A stretch of 64,000 bases of DNA from Nyssa sinensis (taxonomy: Eukaryota; Streptophyta; Magnoliopsida; Cornales; Nyssaceae): assembly GCA_008638375.1 (NCBI GenBank), contig VIRR01000555.1:124001-188000 (forward strand), written 5' to 3'. The position numbers were made by a program, and so were the translations under genes. Within the stretch, counting starts at the first letter, position 1; every line of letters begins with the position of its first letter. Below the pieces are notes generated by a model. The model saw only the letters and a program-made list of their open reading frames with translations. It searched no databases and was not told where the DNA came from. Shown here piece by piece: positions 46,518-60,621 of the stretch.

Positions 46518-49505
46518 TTATGAAAACTTCAGAAAACATACCTCTGCAATTGAGAATTGAAGAACAGATTTAGCTTCTGGGTTATCCCATTCCAACAAAT
46601 CCCACCACTCTTTTTGTCCTCTGATTTTTATGAGAGAATCAAGTTGGCTCTCTGATGTTCTTCTACTATCATCCACGTTTATAGTAGAGAGAGAAAGCCT
46701 CTTAAGCTTTGGACAATTGAATACTTGAATTTCTTGAAGAGAAGGACAAACCATTGTCTTTGTCTCTATACATATGCTCTTCAATTCTGGTACATCAACT
46801 AACTTCAAAGTCCGAAGCTTGGAGAATGTGAGAATAGAATTCCTTTCAGTAGTAATCCCTTCTTCTTCCTCTTCTATTATTATGTGCTCCATTTGCCAGC
46901 AATGACGTGCACAAATTATTTCAAGGTTTTGCAAATGGTGCCTCACCAACCTAGCTGTCAACAAATACTTTAGTTTCCCACAATCATGAATATCTAACAG
47001 CTTTAGAAGAGAAAAGGTTCCACTTTCTGCTGGTGGTCTCCCTCCCATTTCAACTCCCTCATACTTGAACAGTCTTCTTAAATCTGGCAGGGAATAAACT
47101 GTCAAAACTTGAAGGTTTTGTGGCACTGACGTTGTGGTGGTGGTGAACGACCATAGGTCCTCTATCCCTTTACTAGACGAAATTAAACATTTCTCTAGAT
47201 CTTTGCAAGTATTTTCCCCCAGAGAAGGTGAAAAATCCAATAAGCTCGTAGGAAGAACGCAGTCAATTATGATCAACTCCAGCATGTTGGTAGGAAGCAG
47301 TATTACATGATCAATACGATCAATACGATAAATGCATACTTCTCTGCATTCAAGCCAACGACGATAAACATGTCGTCGATCGCTATTTTGGATCTGAAGA
47401 TGATAGTGACTCAACCTCTCCCAATCTTTAGTACGGACATAGCTATTGAACTTATCCAGGTTAGAGAAGTACACACCAAGCATCTCTATTTGTCTCAAGG
47501 TAATCAATTCTTCCGTCTGAACATCAATGTTACGACCATCAAGTCTGAGGCACTGTAAATTGGAAAGACTGGGTAGTAAACCAGTTGGAATAGATTGTAT
47601 TCCCGACACCCAAGATAGATCAAGGCACTTAAGGTTGATTAATCCCTTTAAATCAGTAGGTACTGCTTTCACTCCACTTTGGTGTAGATGCAATTCCCTC
47701 AATTCCTTAAGCTCTGCCAGTGAAGGTACATATTCTAAACTGGAACAATCATTAAGAAACAATCCTCGGAGACTCTTCAAGTCGGAGATAGAATTTGGCA
47801 AACGCTCGAGCTTGTCCATATTGAAGAGGACCAAAACTCTCAGGCTCTGCATATGCACAAAGAAAGAATTGGGAAGCTCTGTAATACGGTAGTTACCATG
47901 CAGCTGAAGGGTGAGAAGTCTGGGGCACTTAGGAGATATGGAAGGGGAGAGATATTCTTCTAATACGTCACCTGCTAAGAAAACTCTCTCAAGATTTTCT
48001 GACCATTCTCTCTGATTTGTGATGTGCAAATCACCAAAAATCCGCACTTCAGATTTCACCACGAAAATAGCGGAGTCATTCTCTTTTGTGATTTTGAGGG
48101 CCATATCTCTAATCACATCATGCATCTTTACACAAATACAAGGACATCCTAGCCTTCCACCATCCTCAGCCCTTTCCAGCAAACAAACATTTTCTAGTTT
48201 GTTCAGTACAGAATGACCCATGTCATACTGTGCTTTCCTAGTTCCTCTTTCATCGAGTAACCCCTCAGCAATCCAATACGCTATCAACTCCTCTCTTGGG
48301 ATCTCGTAGTCTTCAAGAAATGATGCGCAATATAAGAAACACTGTTGAAGCTTTTCATGTTTTAAGCGATCATAACTGAATTTTAGTGGCTTAAATACCT
48401 CCTCTATATCCACAAGCCCCTCAGCTGGTTCTCTCAACTCAACTAGTGCATTGCGCCAGTCATGAATGTCATCAACACCTCTCATGCTTCTAGCTGTTGT
48501 GACGATGGCCAGAGGTAAACCAGCACATTCCATGGAAATAGACCTTGCAATTTCTTCTACTTTTTTATCAAGCACCTTGTCACTCCAAACGTTCTTCATG
48601 AACAGATCCCATGCTTCTTCTGTAGAAAGAGGCTCTACCTTGATAGTTTGTTGGCACTGCATTCCTCGACAGACTTCCAATGACCGAGTAGTTATAAGTA
48701 ACCTTCCTTATGCAACTCCAACTGGAATACCTATATCCTCCAGAAGAAATACTTTCCACATATCATCTAAAATAACTACAAATTTCTTTCTGCTTCTCAA
48801 TGCATGGAATAACTCAGCTGCCCTTTTCCTTTCGTCAAGCTCCTCTGAAAGATGTAGATGTATAAGTTTTGTAATCTGATTTTGCAATTTGTGAATGCTT
48901 GATTCTTGTGACACAGTTACCCAATATACATCATGTACTAAACTAGGATTCTTCAAGAGCCGATCATGGATATGAGTCATAACGGTCGTTTTGCCCACAC
49001 CTCCCATACCATAAACTCCAATGCATGTCATCTCATCATCCATCAAGAATTTCCAAATTTTTTCCAAATTTCTCACGGCTGTAGTTTGACCCACTAATGG
49101 CGTTGTTAGCAATGCCTCTCCTCTTTGATGTACATCAATTAGAAGCCCCTCAGGAAACACACCCTGCTCCATAAGCTCATTTACTTCCTGAATATTTTTA
49201 TCAACAATCCTCAAAAGACGCAATCGTGAGGCATTCTGTTTAACCTCTTGTACTTCAGTTATTTTTTGTCTTACATTTTGAAACCAGTTCTCTACTTCTC
49301 TCTTTCGCTTCTTTCTAGAGTCATACTGTGAATTTCTCAATTCATCATGCACATCATTTTCTCGGCACTGCAATGCTTCCATTCTCCTTCTTAGAGTTTG
49401 ACGCTTTTCATCAAGCAATTCGTGATAATTATACCACTTGTGAAAGAATGCCCAAGAGTTTTTCAAAAATTCAATACTTGTACAAATTGTTTGGAGGTAC
49501 TCCAT
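46518..49505 (-). pseudogene. NLR-B: CC-NBS-LRR paralogue with an in-frame premature stop
   Basis: Paralogue of NLR-A, the same length to within a codon. ATG at 49505-49503 (MEYLQTICTS). The coiled coil, P-loop GMGGVGKTT, RNBS-A and kinase-2 FVVILDDMW are intact. A TAA at 48710-48708 follows GIPVGVA, just before RNBS-B (GRLLITTR). NLR-A has glutamate codons at this place, so a single G-to-T change is enough to explain the stop. Beyond the stop the same frame is open for 720 codons with GLPLA, CFLYCASFLEDY, MHDVIRDMA and all LRRs, without frameshifts. Either it is a young pseudogene, or it encodes a truncated ~265-residue CC-NB protein. A polymorphism or sequencing error at one base is also possible. 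Confidence 0.9.
48708..48710 (-). other. Premature stop codon in NLR-B
   Basis: TAA between kinase-2 and RNBS-B, in frame with both flanking segments. The following bases (GGAAGG) do not resemble a known readthrough context. Confidence 0.9.
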
Positions 49506-49639
49506 GCCCCAACACAACCTAATTGCAAATACATTTACGAATTTCTTAGTACTTCAATTGCCAAAAATATGTAGGGTTTAAATGTAAAAGAATGTTCAGT
49601 AAGTTAATAGTGGAAAATAGGTTGATTTTTTTGAAAATA

Positions 49640-52600
49640 AATTTTAGTTAATTACTGAATATCACGCAGGACATTGGAATAGATTTTATGGATTTGTGTG
49701 AATTCTTTGACAAGTAGTATTTTATGGATTAGGACTTGTACTTTTGTTATAAATATTGGGGTCGATCTCCTGTCTCACTTAACTATTATAGTCTGTCTCT
49801 CCATTGGACTTAGCAACCTAAGACAGAAAAGATAGTGAAAGCTATGTCTTCGTTTTCTTGTAGATAAACTCTAATGATGGCAATATCAAGAAGGAGGTTA
49901 TAGATTATCATACAAGGCTTATTCATATCATTCATGGATTCGGGTACACACCATTATTTATCATATTAATCTTTAATTACTTATGATTGTACTTGTGTGT
50001 TATTTGGATTAAGATCTTACAGGTGGTATCAAAGTCGTCATGTCTAGAACATAGGTTGTGGTTTTTTTTTTTACGATAAAATTTCATATTATTATATGAA
50101 TTTTCAAATTAAAAGAATTCATGGATTATTTTGAAGCGTGAAACTCGTATGAAATTGATTGGCAATATTGATCATCTTTTTCCATGAAATGGATTGAGTA
50201 TTATGGGGTTTTTGTAGATTATAATCATATAATCAATTTAAACAATTTGGTTTTCATCCAATAGCAATTAGAGCTCTAATTTTCGGATTACTGCACATGC
50301 ATTTTAGGGATTTTAATTAATTCATTAATAATGAATGAGTTTCGATTCAAATTGATAGTGGGCTTTTGTTGCCCATGCAAATCCGATCTTGAGGATGTTG
50401 TTTTTAATTAGTATGAATCATCCTATGTTATGATTTTGAAAGTTGTGTGTCCTGTAGAAGCGAAACCCAAGAGATATGGTTTAGATTGAATTTGATCATG
50501 AAAACTTCAATTGTCTTTAGAATGTGTTCATGTAATTTAATTACATGAAATATATGGATTTAATGAGGGAAACTAAGAAAAATAGTGGGTAATTTTTTCA
50601 GCGGCCGAAAAGACTTGAGGCCATAAATTCCGATTGTATATAGATCAGTTTCTTGTGATCTCAATGAAATTAGTCACGCTTGATCAGGGGCTTCAAAAGC
50701 CCTAAAGTTTGGAATCTCAAAAAGTATTACACTGTAATGAATTAGGAATCTAAAGTCTAGAAATTATTTTTAAAGCATTTATTAATATTGTGCATAAAGT
50801 TTTGAAAAAATTATTTTGATTCCAATTTTATGGAATCGATTATGTGGCCTCTTGTTATCAATGAACTTGTAAATTATTTATTTTATCTTATGTCATATGG
50901 GATGACATTGTGGGTCTTGTCCATTATTAGTTTTGGGTTTTGTGTTAAAATAATAATGATTTAGTTATGCATTAATTTTTTTAAAAAGAAACTAAATAAA
51001 CACGTGTTATGAGGATTTGTGGTGTGTAACTAGTGTCATCTTGCATAATGTGCCACTAAAGAGTTGTGTTATCCAATAAAGTGATAATGTATAGTAGTGC
51101 CAATGTTTTGGGATTTTACATAAAGCAATGCTATATTTTATTATTGTTTATGAATATGGTTGTAGTAAACCCATATGTTAATTTTATTTTACATCCTCAA
51201 AATATGGAAGGTTATATTTATTGACACTATTTGAGCACATATATATAGATATGCTTATGCAATTTTTAAGAATAATTTGAGCAAAAATTTTGAAAACAAA
51301 TGGGCATAAAGTGATAGTCATATTCTTATGGGTCACATGTGACATGATGATTATGCTTTCACGAAGTGGGCTAGCCTTCATGGTTTCATAGGTGCACTTA
51401 AAATTTATATTTTAAATAAATGAAAGAAAGTATATATATATATATATATATATATATTTGATTTAGGATTGCAATTGTATCAAGGATCCAAACGGGTCGT
51501 GATCATCTCCCTAGGAGGGTTATCACTTGGGGTAGACTAAATATTTTGAGTTTCACCGTTTAAAGGGTTCTTCTTGCCTCAAAGACGTTGGACTTTTCAA
51601 AGACTTGTGTTGGTTGTCTATCTAGATTAATATACAGTAGAGAGGACTTATAGCATGTTGTGGTCTCTTGCTCCAAAGATGTATTGCAATGACACGCCTA
51701 CTCTCACAAGATTTGGACTTATACTGGTTTACTTAGATAAATCTAATTAATTTTTCAATTAAATGGATTACGGTTATTTAACCGCATAAATGTTAGTTAA
51801 CTGATTTGCAAGTATTATATTTGTTGTGCAAGTTAAGTGAGTAATGAAAGATTATGTATGCTACTATTTTATACCTCTACAATTTTTTATTATCTGTAAT
51901 TTAATTGTTCTGGTGAGAACAATTTAGTAGAGTGATTTTCATTCTCGATAAAGTTTTTGGTATTATAGGTGTACACCACAGTTATAAATTTAATGAATAT
52001 TATTGATTCACTGCCTAATTGATTAGATATATTAAGTCATCTGTAGGAGGCAAACTTGTTGATTATGATTTGATATCATCTTAGTATAATTGATTATTTG
52101 ACAAAGTTTTAAATAAGCCTATTTAAGATAGTTGGCATTTTTTGGTTTAGATTAAGAACTAAATTATATTGAACATAATTCTGAGTGTGTGTCACTTGTT
52201 AATTTAGGTTTTTATAAAGGTGGTATTAACATAATTTTTGCAAACTTATATTGTGACGCATAAAAAAGTTACAACTCTTTTATTGGTTTTCAAGAAAATT
52301 ATGAGGAAGGCTCTATTGAGATGGATAATTTTCTCTTCATCAAGATTTTATAGGTTTATTTTCAAATTGTTACTCATTTTGTAAAAGATCCTGGTATATC
52401 CGATTTAAATCTTCTTTGGGAATTTAAGTTTAAAACTCATATTATGTTTGAGAACATTTCCCTTATAAGAAGCAATAAGAGTTGTTCTTTAAACATTTTA
52501 TATTGATACTGTTCTTATAAATATTTGTAAAATTAGTGAGAATTCTTTACCTCATAAAGATACTTGGACGAATATATATGCTTGTCTCACACTTTTGTTG

Positions 52601-54260
52601 ATATGTGTATCACCAAGGTTTTCAAGATTTAAAGAGCAGCTTTATATTTATATTACTATTTCTCAATCATTCTTGATATTTAATGCAATGTTTAGAACTT
52701 CCTAGTATGTTTTGGTTATAGTTGACAAGAGAATTTATTTTGTGACACACTGAAGTTTATAATCTAGTCAAAAAGTATCTATTTTATTGATATGAATTGC
52801 AAAAGCAGTCTGTATGTTTAAATTGCATATAAATTGCAATTGAAAGTGTTTTATTGATAGACTCGTATGACTAGTTTGAGTTTTACGCAGTGTGTTTTGT
52901 TGGTATACACTTAGTTTTTTACACATGTACAAATGTTTAATGTATTTTTACACATATTTTGTGCATCTAGTTTGGTGCTCTTGGAAGCTAGCGTGTGACA
53001 TATAATGTAAAGTTTTGTGATAGATAATTTATTATTTTCATTAAGAGAGAATTAAAAAGGGCTACAATTCAAATTAAATTAGAAAGAATTTAAATTTGTA
53101 CTACTTTTTAGTATTAACCTCTACAACCATATTAGTATCAACCTTAGGGGTCTCACACAAAACGGTGATGTAGAATTTGAATAATTAAAAGGGACATATT
53201 TATTATTAAGAGTTAATAGTAATAATTTTGTAATTTAGTCAAACACTAGAATGACTAGGGTGAGGGTTACGTTTATAATAAATATGACATGTAGAGACAA
53301 AAGATAGAAATTTTTCTCTCTACCCTAGAGTAGGTTGTGCAACCCTCCCCCCCCCCCCCCACTCTCTCTCTCTCTTTCTGTCTCTCTCTCTTCTTCAGGA
53401 GTTGAAGAATCCAATTACAACTTAAGAGTTTCTTCAAGTTTAGGATTCACCTATGTGGATACGCTTAAAGACCAGATGCATATATGGTTATTGTCGATCG
53501 TCTAAAAGGTTTTGAAAAGTGCAGTACAAAGGTAACTATGATCAAAGATTCTTGTACCATTATGAATATTTTGTATACATCATAGACTAATCATAAGATG
53601 AGGAAATTAATTAATTAAAATTTTTAATTTTGCTACGCATAGGATGCATAATGATTCATTTTAGTGGTACCAGAGCCAAAGTCTGTGATTAATAAAAAAA
53701 TATTATAATTATTGTTATAACATTGGTTTATTATGAATAAATATGAATTTTGTGATTAAAATATGTAAGAGTTACATGATGGTTTAAAATATTTTAGTTT
53801 TGAATGTAAGATGTTTTCAAAACTCTAATATCAATCTAGGCAAACAGAGTGGAAAAATGAAAGATTTTTTACGCGAGTGGAATAACATATCTCATTACAT
53901 TTTATATTTATGAAACACCGGTTTAATTAGAATGTTTGATTGGAAAAGAGTAAACTGTATGAACTCAATTTATTGATAGTGATCATGAAGATACATTAAG
54001 TTTGGTGCACCTTAACTATGTGTTATCGCTTAGGGCATTGATATAGATTTTATAATTAAGTGTGGACCTTTTATTATCATTTCTTTATGCGTTAGGACTT
54101 ATGCTTGGGTTATAAAAATAGGGATTGGTCTCGCTCAACTAGTTGTACTTTTTCATTAAACTTAGCAACCTAAAGCAGAGAAGAGAGTTCAAAGCCTTTC
54201 CCATCTCCTTGTAGATAGAGTAGTATCGCACATATCATTAGAAACTAAAGAATGTTGAAT
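49640..54260 (+). mobile_element. Old non-coding LTR-retroelement remnant upstream of NLR-B
   Basis: Full-length paralogue of 10845-15375, with the same pair of LTR-like ends, a clearer primer site TGGTATCAAAG at 50024, and the second primer-like TGGTACCAGAGCC at 53665. It contains (AT)n at 51430-51458 and a C-run plus CT repeats at 53345-53395. No coding frame survives. Its presence in both blocks shows that insertion came before duplication. Confidence 0.6.
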
Positions 54261-54330
54261 TACTAGGAATGGCAACAGAACGGGTTTGAGACAGGGGACC
54301 TTTTCCCTAACCCCGTCCCATGAAAAAAAG

Positions 54331-55064
54331 TCTCTCCCCAAATCCATTTAAATCCCGTGATAAGTGGGAATGGGTCCTAATTTATTTTTAAATTTTTATT
54401 TATTTATTTAAATTAATTGTAATTAGCACATTTCAAACAAAACATTTAACTCTATCAAGTTTGTATAAAATTCAAATGAGTAACTAAAAAATATCATTAT
54501 AAACAGGGGTAAAGGAAGAATTCGTGCCTCAATGGGGGAAACTTTAACTCACTAATAAAATTAAACTAATAAAATTATATTAAATTATGTGAAATCCAAA
54601 AAATGTAATGGTTACTACATGTATTTTGAATATATAAAAAGAACAAAAATTTAAAAATTTGATCGTAACATTTGCACCAGAAAAGGAATAAGATGAATCC
54701 AACGAACTGTAATTTTTTTGTTATGACTAAAAAGAATTACAGCATTCGCAAATCTTTTACATAGGATTTACATCCTTTAGGCACATTTTATATAATTTAT
54801 ACTATTGCACATAAAAAATATGTGCACATGATTTTAACATTGCTTTTATAAAAATTTTAATTCTTATTTCAAATTCTTATACAAGAATCGTTATAACTAT
54901 TCTCAAACTCCGATACAATAGACACGAACCTCTCTCTTTCTTTTAAGGACTCAATCTCTCTCTTTTATTTCTAACTTTTTTTAATGCCTCCTAAAGTTGT
55001 CGTATGATTAATTTAGCAATTTTATGTTTGAATGAGTTTTGGGACAAAAACTAACGATAATTAT
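54331..55064. other. Non-coding AT-rich spacer (uninterrupted state of 15478-20664)
   Basis: The stretch has no gene. In block A this place is occupied by the Copia-like fragment and its nested solo LTR, so the spacer shows what the site looks like without them, or sequence that was lost in A. Confidence 0.5.
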
Positions 55065-58000
55065 TTACTTGGGATTCATCTACCTTCTAAGATCCTTTGA
55101 AAGTACTTTTACTCCACTTTTCAAGTCAATTATTTTTCGAAGAGCCTTAATTTTTTCGTATAAAAAACGTATTTTTATAACTAATTAGAAAATTTGTAAA
55201 ACAAACTCATTAGGGGAACGGTATAAAATTTTTGAAAACCTCTAAAATATTAAATTAACCACAACATTTTTCAAAAATTTCAATAATTTTAATCAATTAG
55301 TAATTATGATTGACAACCTTGTTGGAGTGATCATAGATCAATGATGAGCCATGATATTAAGCAAACTCATAAACAAATATAAATGCATGAAAAAATATTT
55401 CATGCAAACTATGAAGATGCAGGACAAGGTATAATGAGTGCAGAAAACCAGCTCCTTTATCTTTGGTTTTTTTTTTTTTTTCTTGGTGTTTTTGAGCAAC
55501 ACCAAATCATAAATATGCATTACTATGTATGTGTGTGTAACTGTGTGCATTTCTTTATTAATTAATCCTAGTTGGAAGAGTTTAATAACCAAAAAAAAAA
55601 AAAATTGCCAGCAAGAAAAAGCAGAAAAATAATAAGAATAGTACTGACCGTGAGATTGCAAGAAGAGCTTGACTTGAGAATAAAAAATTATGTATAATCT
55701 TTGAAAGGATGAGAGGATTCAAAGAAGAAGACAAAGAGAATCCACTACTGATTCATGATTTTCTCCTTTTGTGAGGTGGGAACAAAGTTATAAAGTTTTT
55801 CTCCATAGATACGACAGGCAGGTCAACCCCTGCCCAGAGTCCTCTACGCTGCCCGACCATTACAGCATTATCTCCATAGCTCTATCCCACCTTTCTCCAA
55901 TTAACATAATGATTTAGAAAAATAATTAAAAACAAAAAATTCATATTGAAAATACAGTCGACCTTCTTATCCTTTTATAATTAATAGAAATAAAAAATTA
56001 ATAATTTATTAATAATTAAAATTTTTAATACTTTAATTAACTAATAATTGTTTCTTACGTATAATTAATTTTAAATAAAAAAATAAAACTTTATATATAA
56101 TTTTTCAATGACATTGTAATTATTTTTATGAATTGGAAAATAATTGTTGTTATGAAAATTGAATCCACTAGTCACAACACTTCACTACGTAAGATGATAC
56201 AAATTAGCAATACTTGACAATTTAATTTTTTTACTTCAAATCCTGAAAGGTAAAATAGTCCAAAACAAATTTCTCTCAAATTCTGTGTGTGTACTGTAAC
56301 AAAGATATGTTTTTGTTATTAGTACTATGACTCGCTGCATGTAAAAGGATAGAGTGTAATGTTCGAACTATCACTATTAAACGAGACCTAAACATGTCAT
56401 TATTTTCAAAGTGACCCAATTGTGATTCATTCGAACCATGGCATGGTGCTCTGTTACGAATAAAGTTAGGCTCAATCCAGATCAAAAACAAAAAATTTGA
56501 AAAGTCAATTGGCCTGTGAGCCTTCATTAACTCTACTAATGATGGTACACTGTTGCGATTGTTGGTACCATAGAAAAATTGCTCCACAGATACGACATGC
56601 AGGTCCAGCCCTGCATATAGTCCTCCATTCTGCCTGATCATTACCTCCATAGTTGTATCCCACCTTTTCTCAATTAAATTAATGATTTTAAAAAATAATT
56701 AAAAAGAAAAAAAAGTCATAATAAAACAGAACAGGAAATAGTTGGGCTATTTCCTTCGACCCTACAAAGATTAGCTATATTCCACCTTTTTCTAAATGAA
56801 AATAATGATTTAGAAAAATAAAAACAAAAAAGTCATATCAAGAGGCAACAGCTCTGCTATTTCCTTTGGGACCCACGAAGAAAAACCACACCAGTTCTTG
56901 TCTGTTCTGTCATGAGTTTACTGAGCACGAATTTTTCAGAGAAATGGCCACATTCATCCTCTTTGGGTCCAACCAAGAGTGTCTCCAAACGATTAATTTA
57001 TTAAAATTATTATAGTCATATTTTTTTAATTCAATTTTTAAAAAGTAATTTAATAATTGATTATTTATATTTTTAAAATTTGTCTGAGTTAAATTTTCTT
57101 TTAACTATAATTTTTATTTTACTAATTATTATTTATTACAACGATTCATATTGTTTCAATTATATAATTTAAATTTGATCAGATTTTTTTCTTGTTTTAA
57201 TGCTCAAATTATAATGATAATTAAAAAAAAAAATTAATTCTACCAAAAAAAAAACATTTAACATGACAAAAATAACTTTTATATCATCAAAATTACCAGA
57301 GAAGGCTGTACCCTCTTATAGAACTTGGGCTTCACCAGTTTTCCCGGAACCTTGGCTCTGTTATGAATTGACATCTCCACAAATATAAAAGGATCATCAA
57401 TACGTTGACAAGAATATTTAACAAATTTTCAGTAGAAAATCAAGCTACTATTTTTGGAACTCTAAAAAAGTCTAAACCACAAATAATAGAAAATATTATA
57501 TTAAAGGATAAATAATACTAACATTTTCTTAAATTTTTTACTTCCCATGCTTTTTTTGACAAATAAAAAATACCTTCTTCCAGTTTTTGTTTTTTGAAAT
57601 GACAAAGCTAACCTTTTTATGTTTTTTTTTTTTATAATTTTGACAACTTTTTTTTAACTTTTTTAAAAAAAATTTTAAAAAATTTTAATTAATAATAAAT
57701 AACTTATTTTTATTTTATATAACAATAAATTAAATAAATTATACTAGCCTCAAAGTTTTTAACAATTACAAAAACTCTCTCAAAATTTTTGAAACAAAAA
57801 CGAAACAAACTGTGACCAGACAAACTTGACCGCCAAAAGAAACTATAGCAAAACCATAAAACATCCACAAACGAAAACCCAGCACCATAGGGATTTAAAG
57901 GCTAACCACCACCTCCCAGATGCCATTGCAGACCAAAGGCTTTATTCTCTTAGTGGTTCCATGCACCTGCAAAATAAAATCCTCCAATGATGCCCGCTCC

Positions 58001-60143
58001 ACACCAAAAACAGCCGGCCAAAGAAAACCAGCTCATAATTCTACATCTGTTCCTGTACAGTGGACTCCTCAATCACGACTTTTAATACATTGATTGCAAA
58101 ACTAAGATATGGGCTGAATGGATGATCATGTATGGTTCCTATCGATAGTGTCACAGTAGTCTTCAGGCTGAGGGGAAGGGGCGGGGAGAAAGGAGGAAAA
58201 GATGTGGATCTCTTTTTGAGAGGCGATGCAGATAAATTGAGGTTTTGAAGTTGGGCGGCTAAGGAAGAGTTATTGGACGATGAATTTTTCAGAGAGATCG
58301 TGGTTCGAGTAAAAAGATAAATTATATATAAGGTCATTATTTTCATATTAAACAAATTAAAGTATCGGTTAATAAAAAATAGACCTCATCTAAAAAAAAA
58401 TAACAATTGTCCTTCACTTCAAAAATAAAAAATATTTGAATTTTATAATAATTAAGTATTATTTAGAAGGACTTAGAACTAAATAATTTTTTTTTTAAAT
58501 GACAAAAATATTCCTTTCATTTATTTATATTTACATTTTTTCAATCTTGACCTTTTTTATAACTATATTTTAAAGAAGTTTTTTATTGGACTTTTTCTGA
58601 ATAATATAGCTTAGATTTTAGTTTCATGAAATCACCGCAATTCCTTCGGTTGACTTTACATTCCTTGATTTGTCTAAATATAATATGGTTGGTATTTGTT
58701 GTTATGGAAATTGAATCCACTAGTCACAACACTTAACCACCAAATAGGATACAAATTAGCAATACCCACTTGACAATTTACCTTTTTCACTAGAATCTTG
58801 AAAGGTTTTTCCCAAAAACAATTCTCTCAAATTCTCTGCATGCACTATACCAAAGATGGTCTTATGATTAGTCTTTATTATTAGTACTATGATTCGCAAT
58901 GGGTATAAAGATCGAGTATAGTGTTCGAACTATCCCTATTAAATAAGACCCAGGCACGTCATCATTTTCGTGCAAACTATGACTCGGTTCGTATCCGTCC
59001 GAATTGCGACGTGATGCTCTATTCTAAACAAAGCTAGGCCTAATCCAGATCTGACATAAGCCTAGACGTAACGTCGGCTCATGATGATTGGCGGCTCGGC
59101 CGATTTGACCAAGTTTGAGCACATTAGACTAAATTAACTAAATTTAAACATCCCAAAGCGAAAAGAAACCATAATCGCAAGATATCACGAGATGTTACCC
59201 TATGCAAGGTGTCATCCATGGCCCAATATCCTCATATGATCAGGGAGTTACCTGCAATCAAAAACACGCTCTCGCTACGTCAAACCATCTAATTAAATCA
59301 TAATCCATGCATGCACCAAGAACACAATTTCTTGCATACAAATCCTAACATTTGTACATCTTTCCTCGATTCTTCAAGCAATTTACTAACTTGACCATCA
59401 GAAAGCCCTTGACAAACACCACAATGATGTCTCATAACCCTTCCTTGTAACCTTCTTTCTTGTCTTACATGAGGATACTTTTATTTGTAGATTTTCACAC
59501 CCACATTAAATAGTATACTTTAAGACAAAATTTGGACAAAAATATTTCATACTGGAGAACATTAGTGAAGTTGAAATATAATTATCTATAAATTTATAAA
59601 AATATTAAAATAAAATGTTAATTTAAAAATACAATTAATATATGAAAATAAATTTATGAAATACCTAGTTGCTTTGATGATGCAAAGAGAATATTCCCCC
59701 AATCACCTAAAATTGCTTTCCAAAAGCAATTTAACCGTAACTAAAGACACTATTATTGAATACACATGATTGCACAAAGGGTGAAAAAAAAAGCATGAAA
59801 GCTACTTTGCTTCTAGAAAAAGTTTATAACATTTTTGTTAACGTTTCTCAAGAAATTGTGAAAAATAAAAAGAGGTACAATATATGCCACACAATTTGCA
59901 TTTGTGAGTGAATTTTTTCTTCTTCTTCTAACATTGCCGGAGAGTGACATGACTCGTAAAGAAGATTTTCAAATTTTGATGATAGTGCAAACTACAAACC
60001 CTACTCCTAATGCACCTTACTTCCTGATTTACAAAGATAATAGAAATGAAATTAGATGCAAGTAAAACTTATTGGAAAAAATCATGTCATCGTCCCATAA
60101 AAAAACTAACAAATGCAAAAAGACCACCACCGGTTTTTATATA
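55065..60143. repeat. Block C', AT-rich, paralogous to block C
   Basis: Collinear with block C but lacking its ~2 kb centre. Internally it repeats two segments: ~150 bp at 55800-55960 and 56570-56720, and ~350 bp at 56150-56510 and 58690-59100. A 104-codon minus frame (58041-58355) is broken in C, and an open minus segment at 57905-58030 is missing from C. No known domain was recognised. Confidence 0.7.
57905..58030 (-). other. Open segment resembling an exon fragment
   Basis: On the minus strand about 41 codons are open, including GVERASLEDFILQVHGTTKR and ending in TAA. The residue pattern looks like a real protein rather than AT-rich noise. Block C has about 110 bp deleted at exactly this place. 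I do not recognise the family; a gene fragment is a guess. Confidence 0.3.
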
Positions 60144-60621
60144 TGTTGTGGCACTTTGAGTCCCACATCGAATAGGAGTCGGGCACTGGCGTCGCTTATA
60201 AGCCCCAGTCGTCCTCTCCCTTACATCAGGCCTTTTCCACCCAAGAAGAACAAAGTCGTGAGGGCTCTTAAGCCCAAAGCGGACAATGCGGTGCACGTGG
60301 AACCTACTATGTGCCAGGACAAAAAAGTACATCATCAGTTTGGTGCCGTCTATAGGAACACTAGGGCCACGTTCTTCGAGCCACGCGCCTCGTTCCTATG
60401 CTCCATCAGTCTTGACTGGGGGGAGTAACTATTGTGCCACTTTGAGTCCCACATCGAATAGGAATCAGGTACTGGCGTCGCTTATAAGCTCTAGTCGTCC
60501 TCTCTCTTACATCAAGCATTTTCCACCCAGGAAGAACAAAGTCGTGAGGGCTATTAAGCCCAAAGCGAATAATATGGTGCACGCGGAGCCTACTATGTGC
60601 CAGGATGAAAAAGTGCAGCAT

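Noticed and set aside
56276..56650. 124-codon minus-strand frame in block C'
   Set aside because: It spans the join of two separate repeated segments, each of which recurs elsewhere without the frame; no domain is visible.
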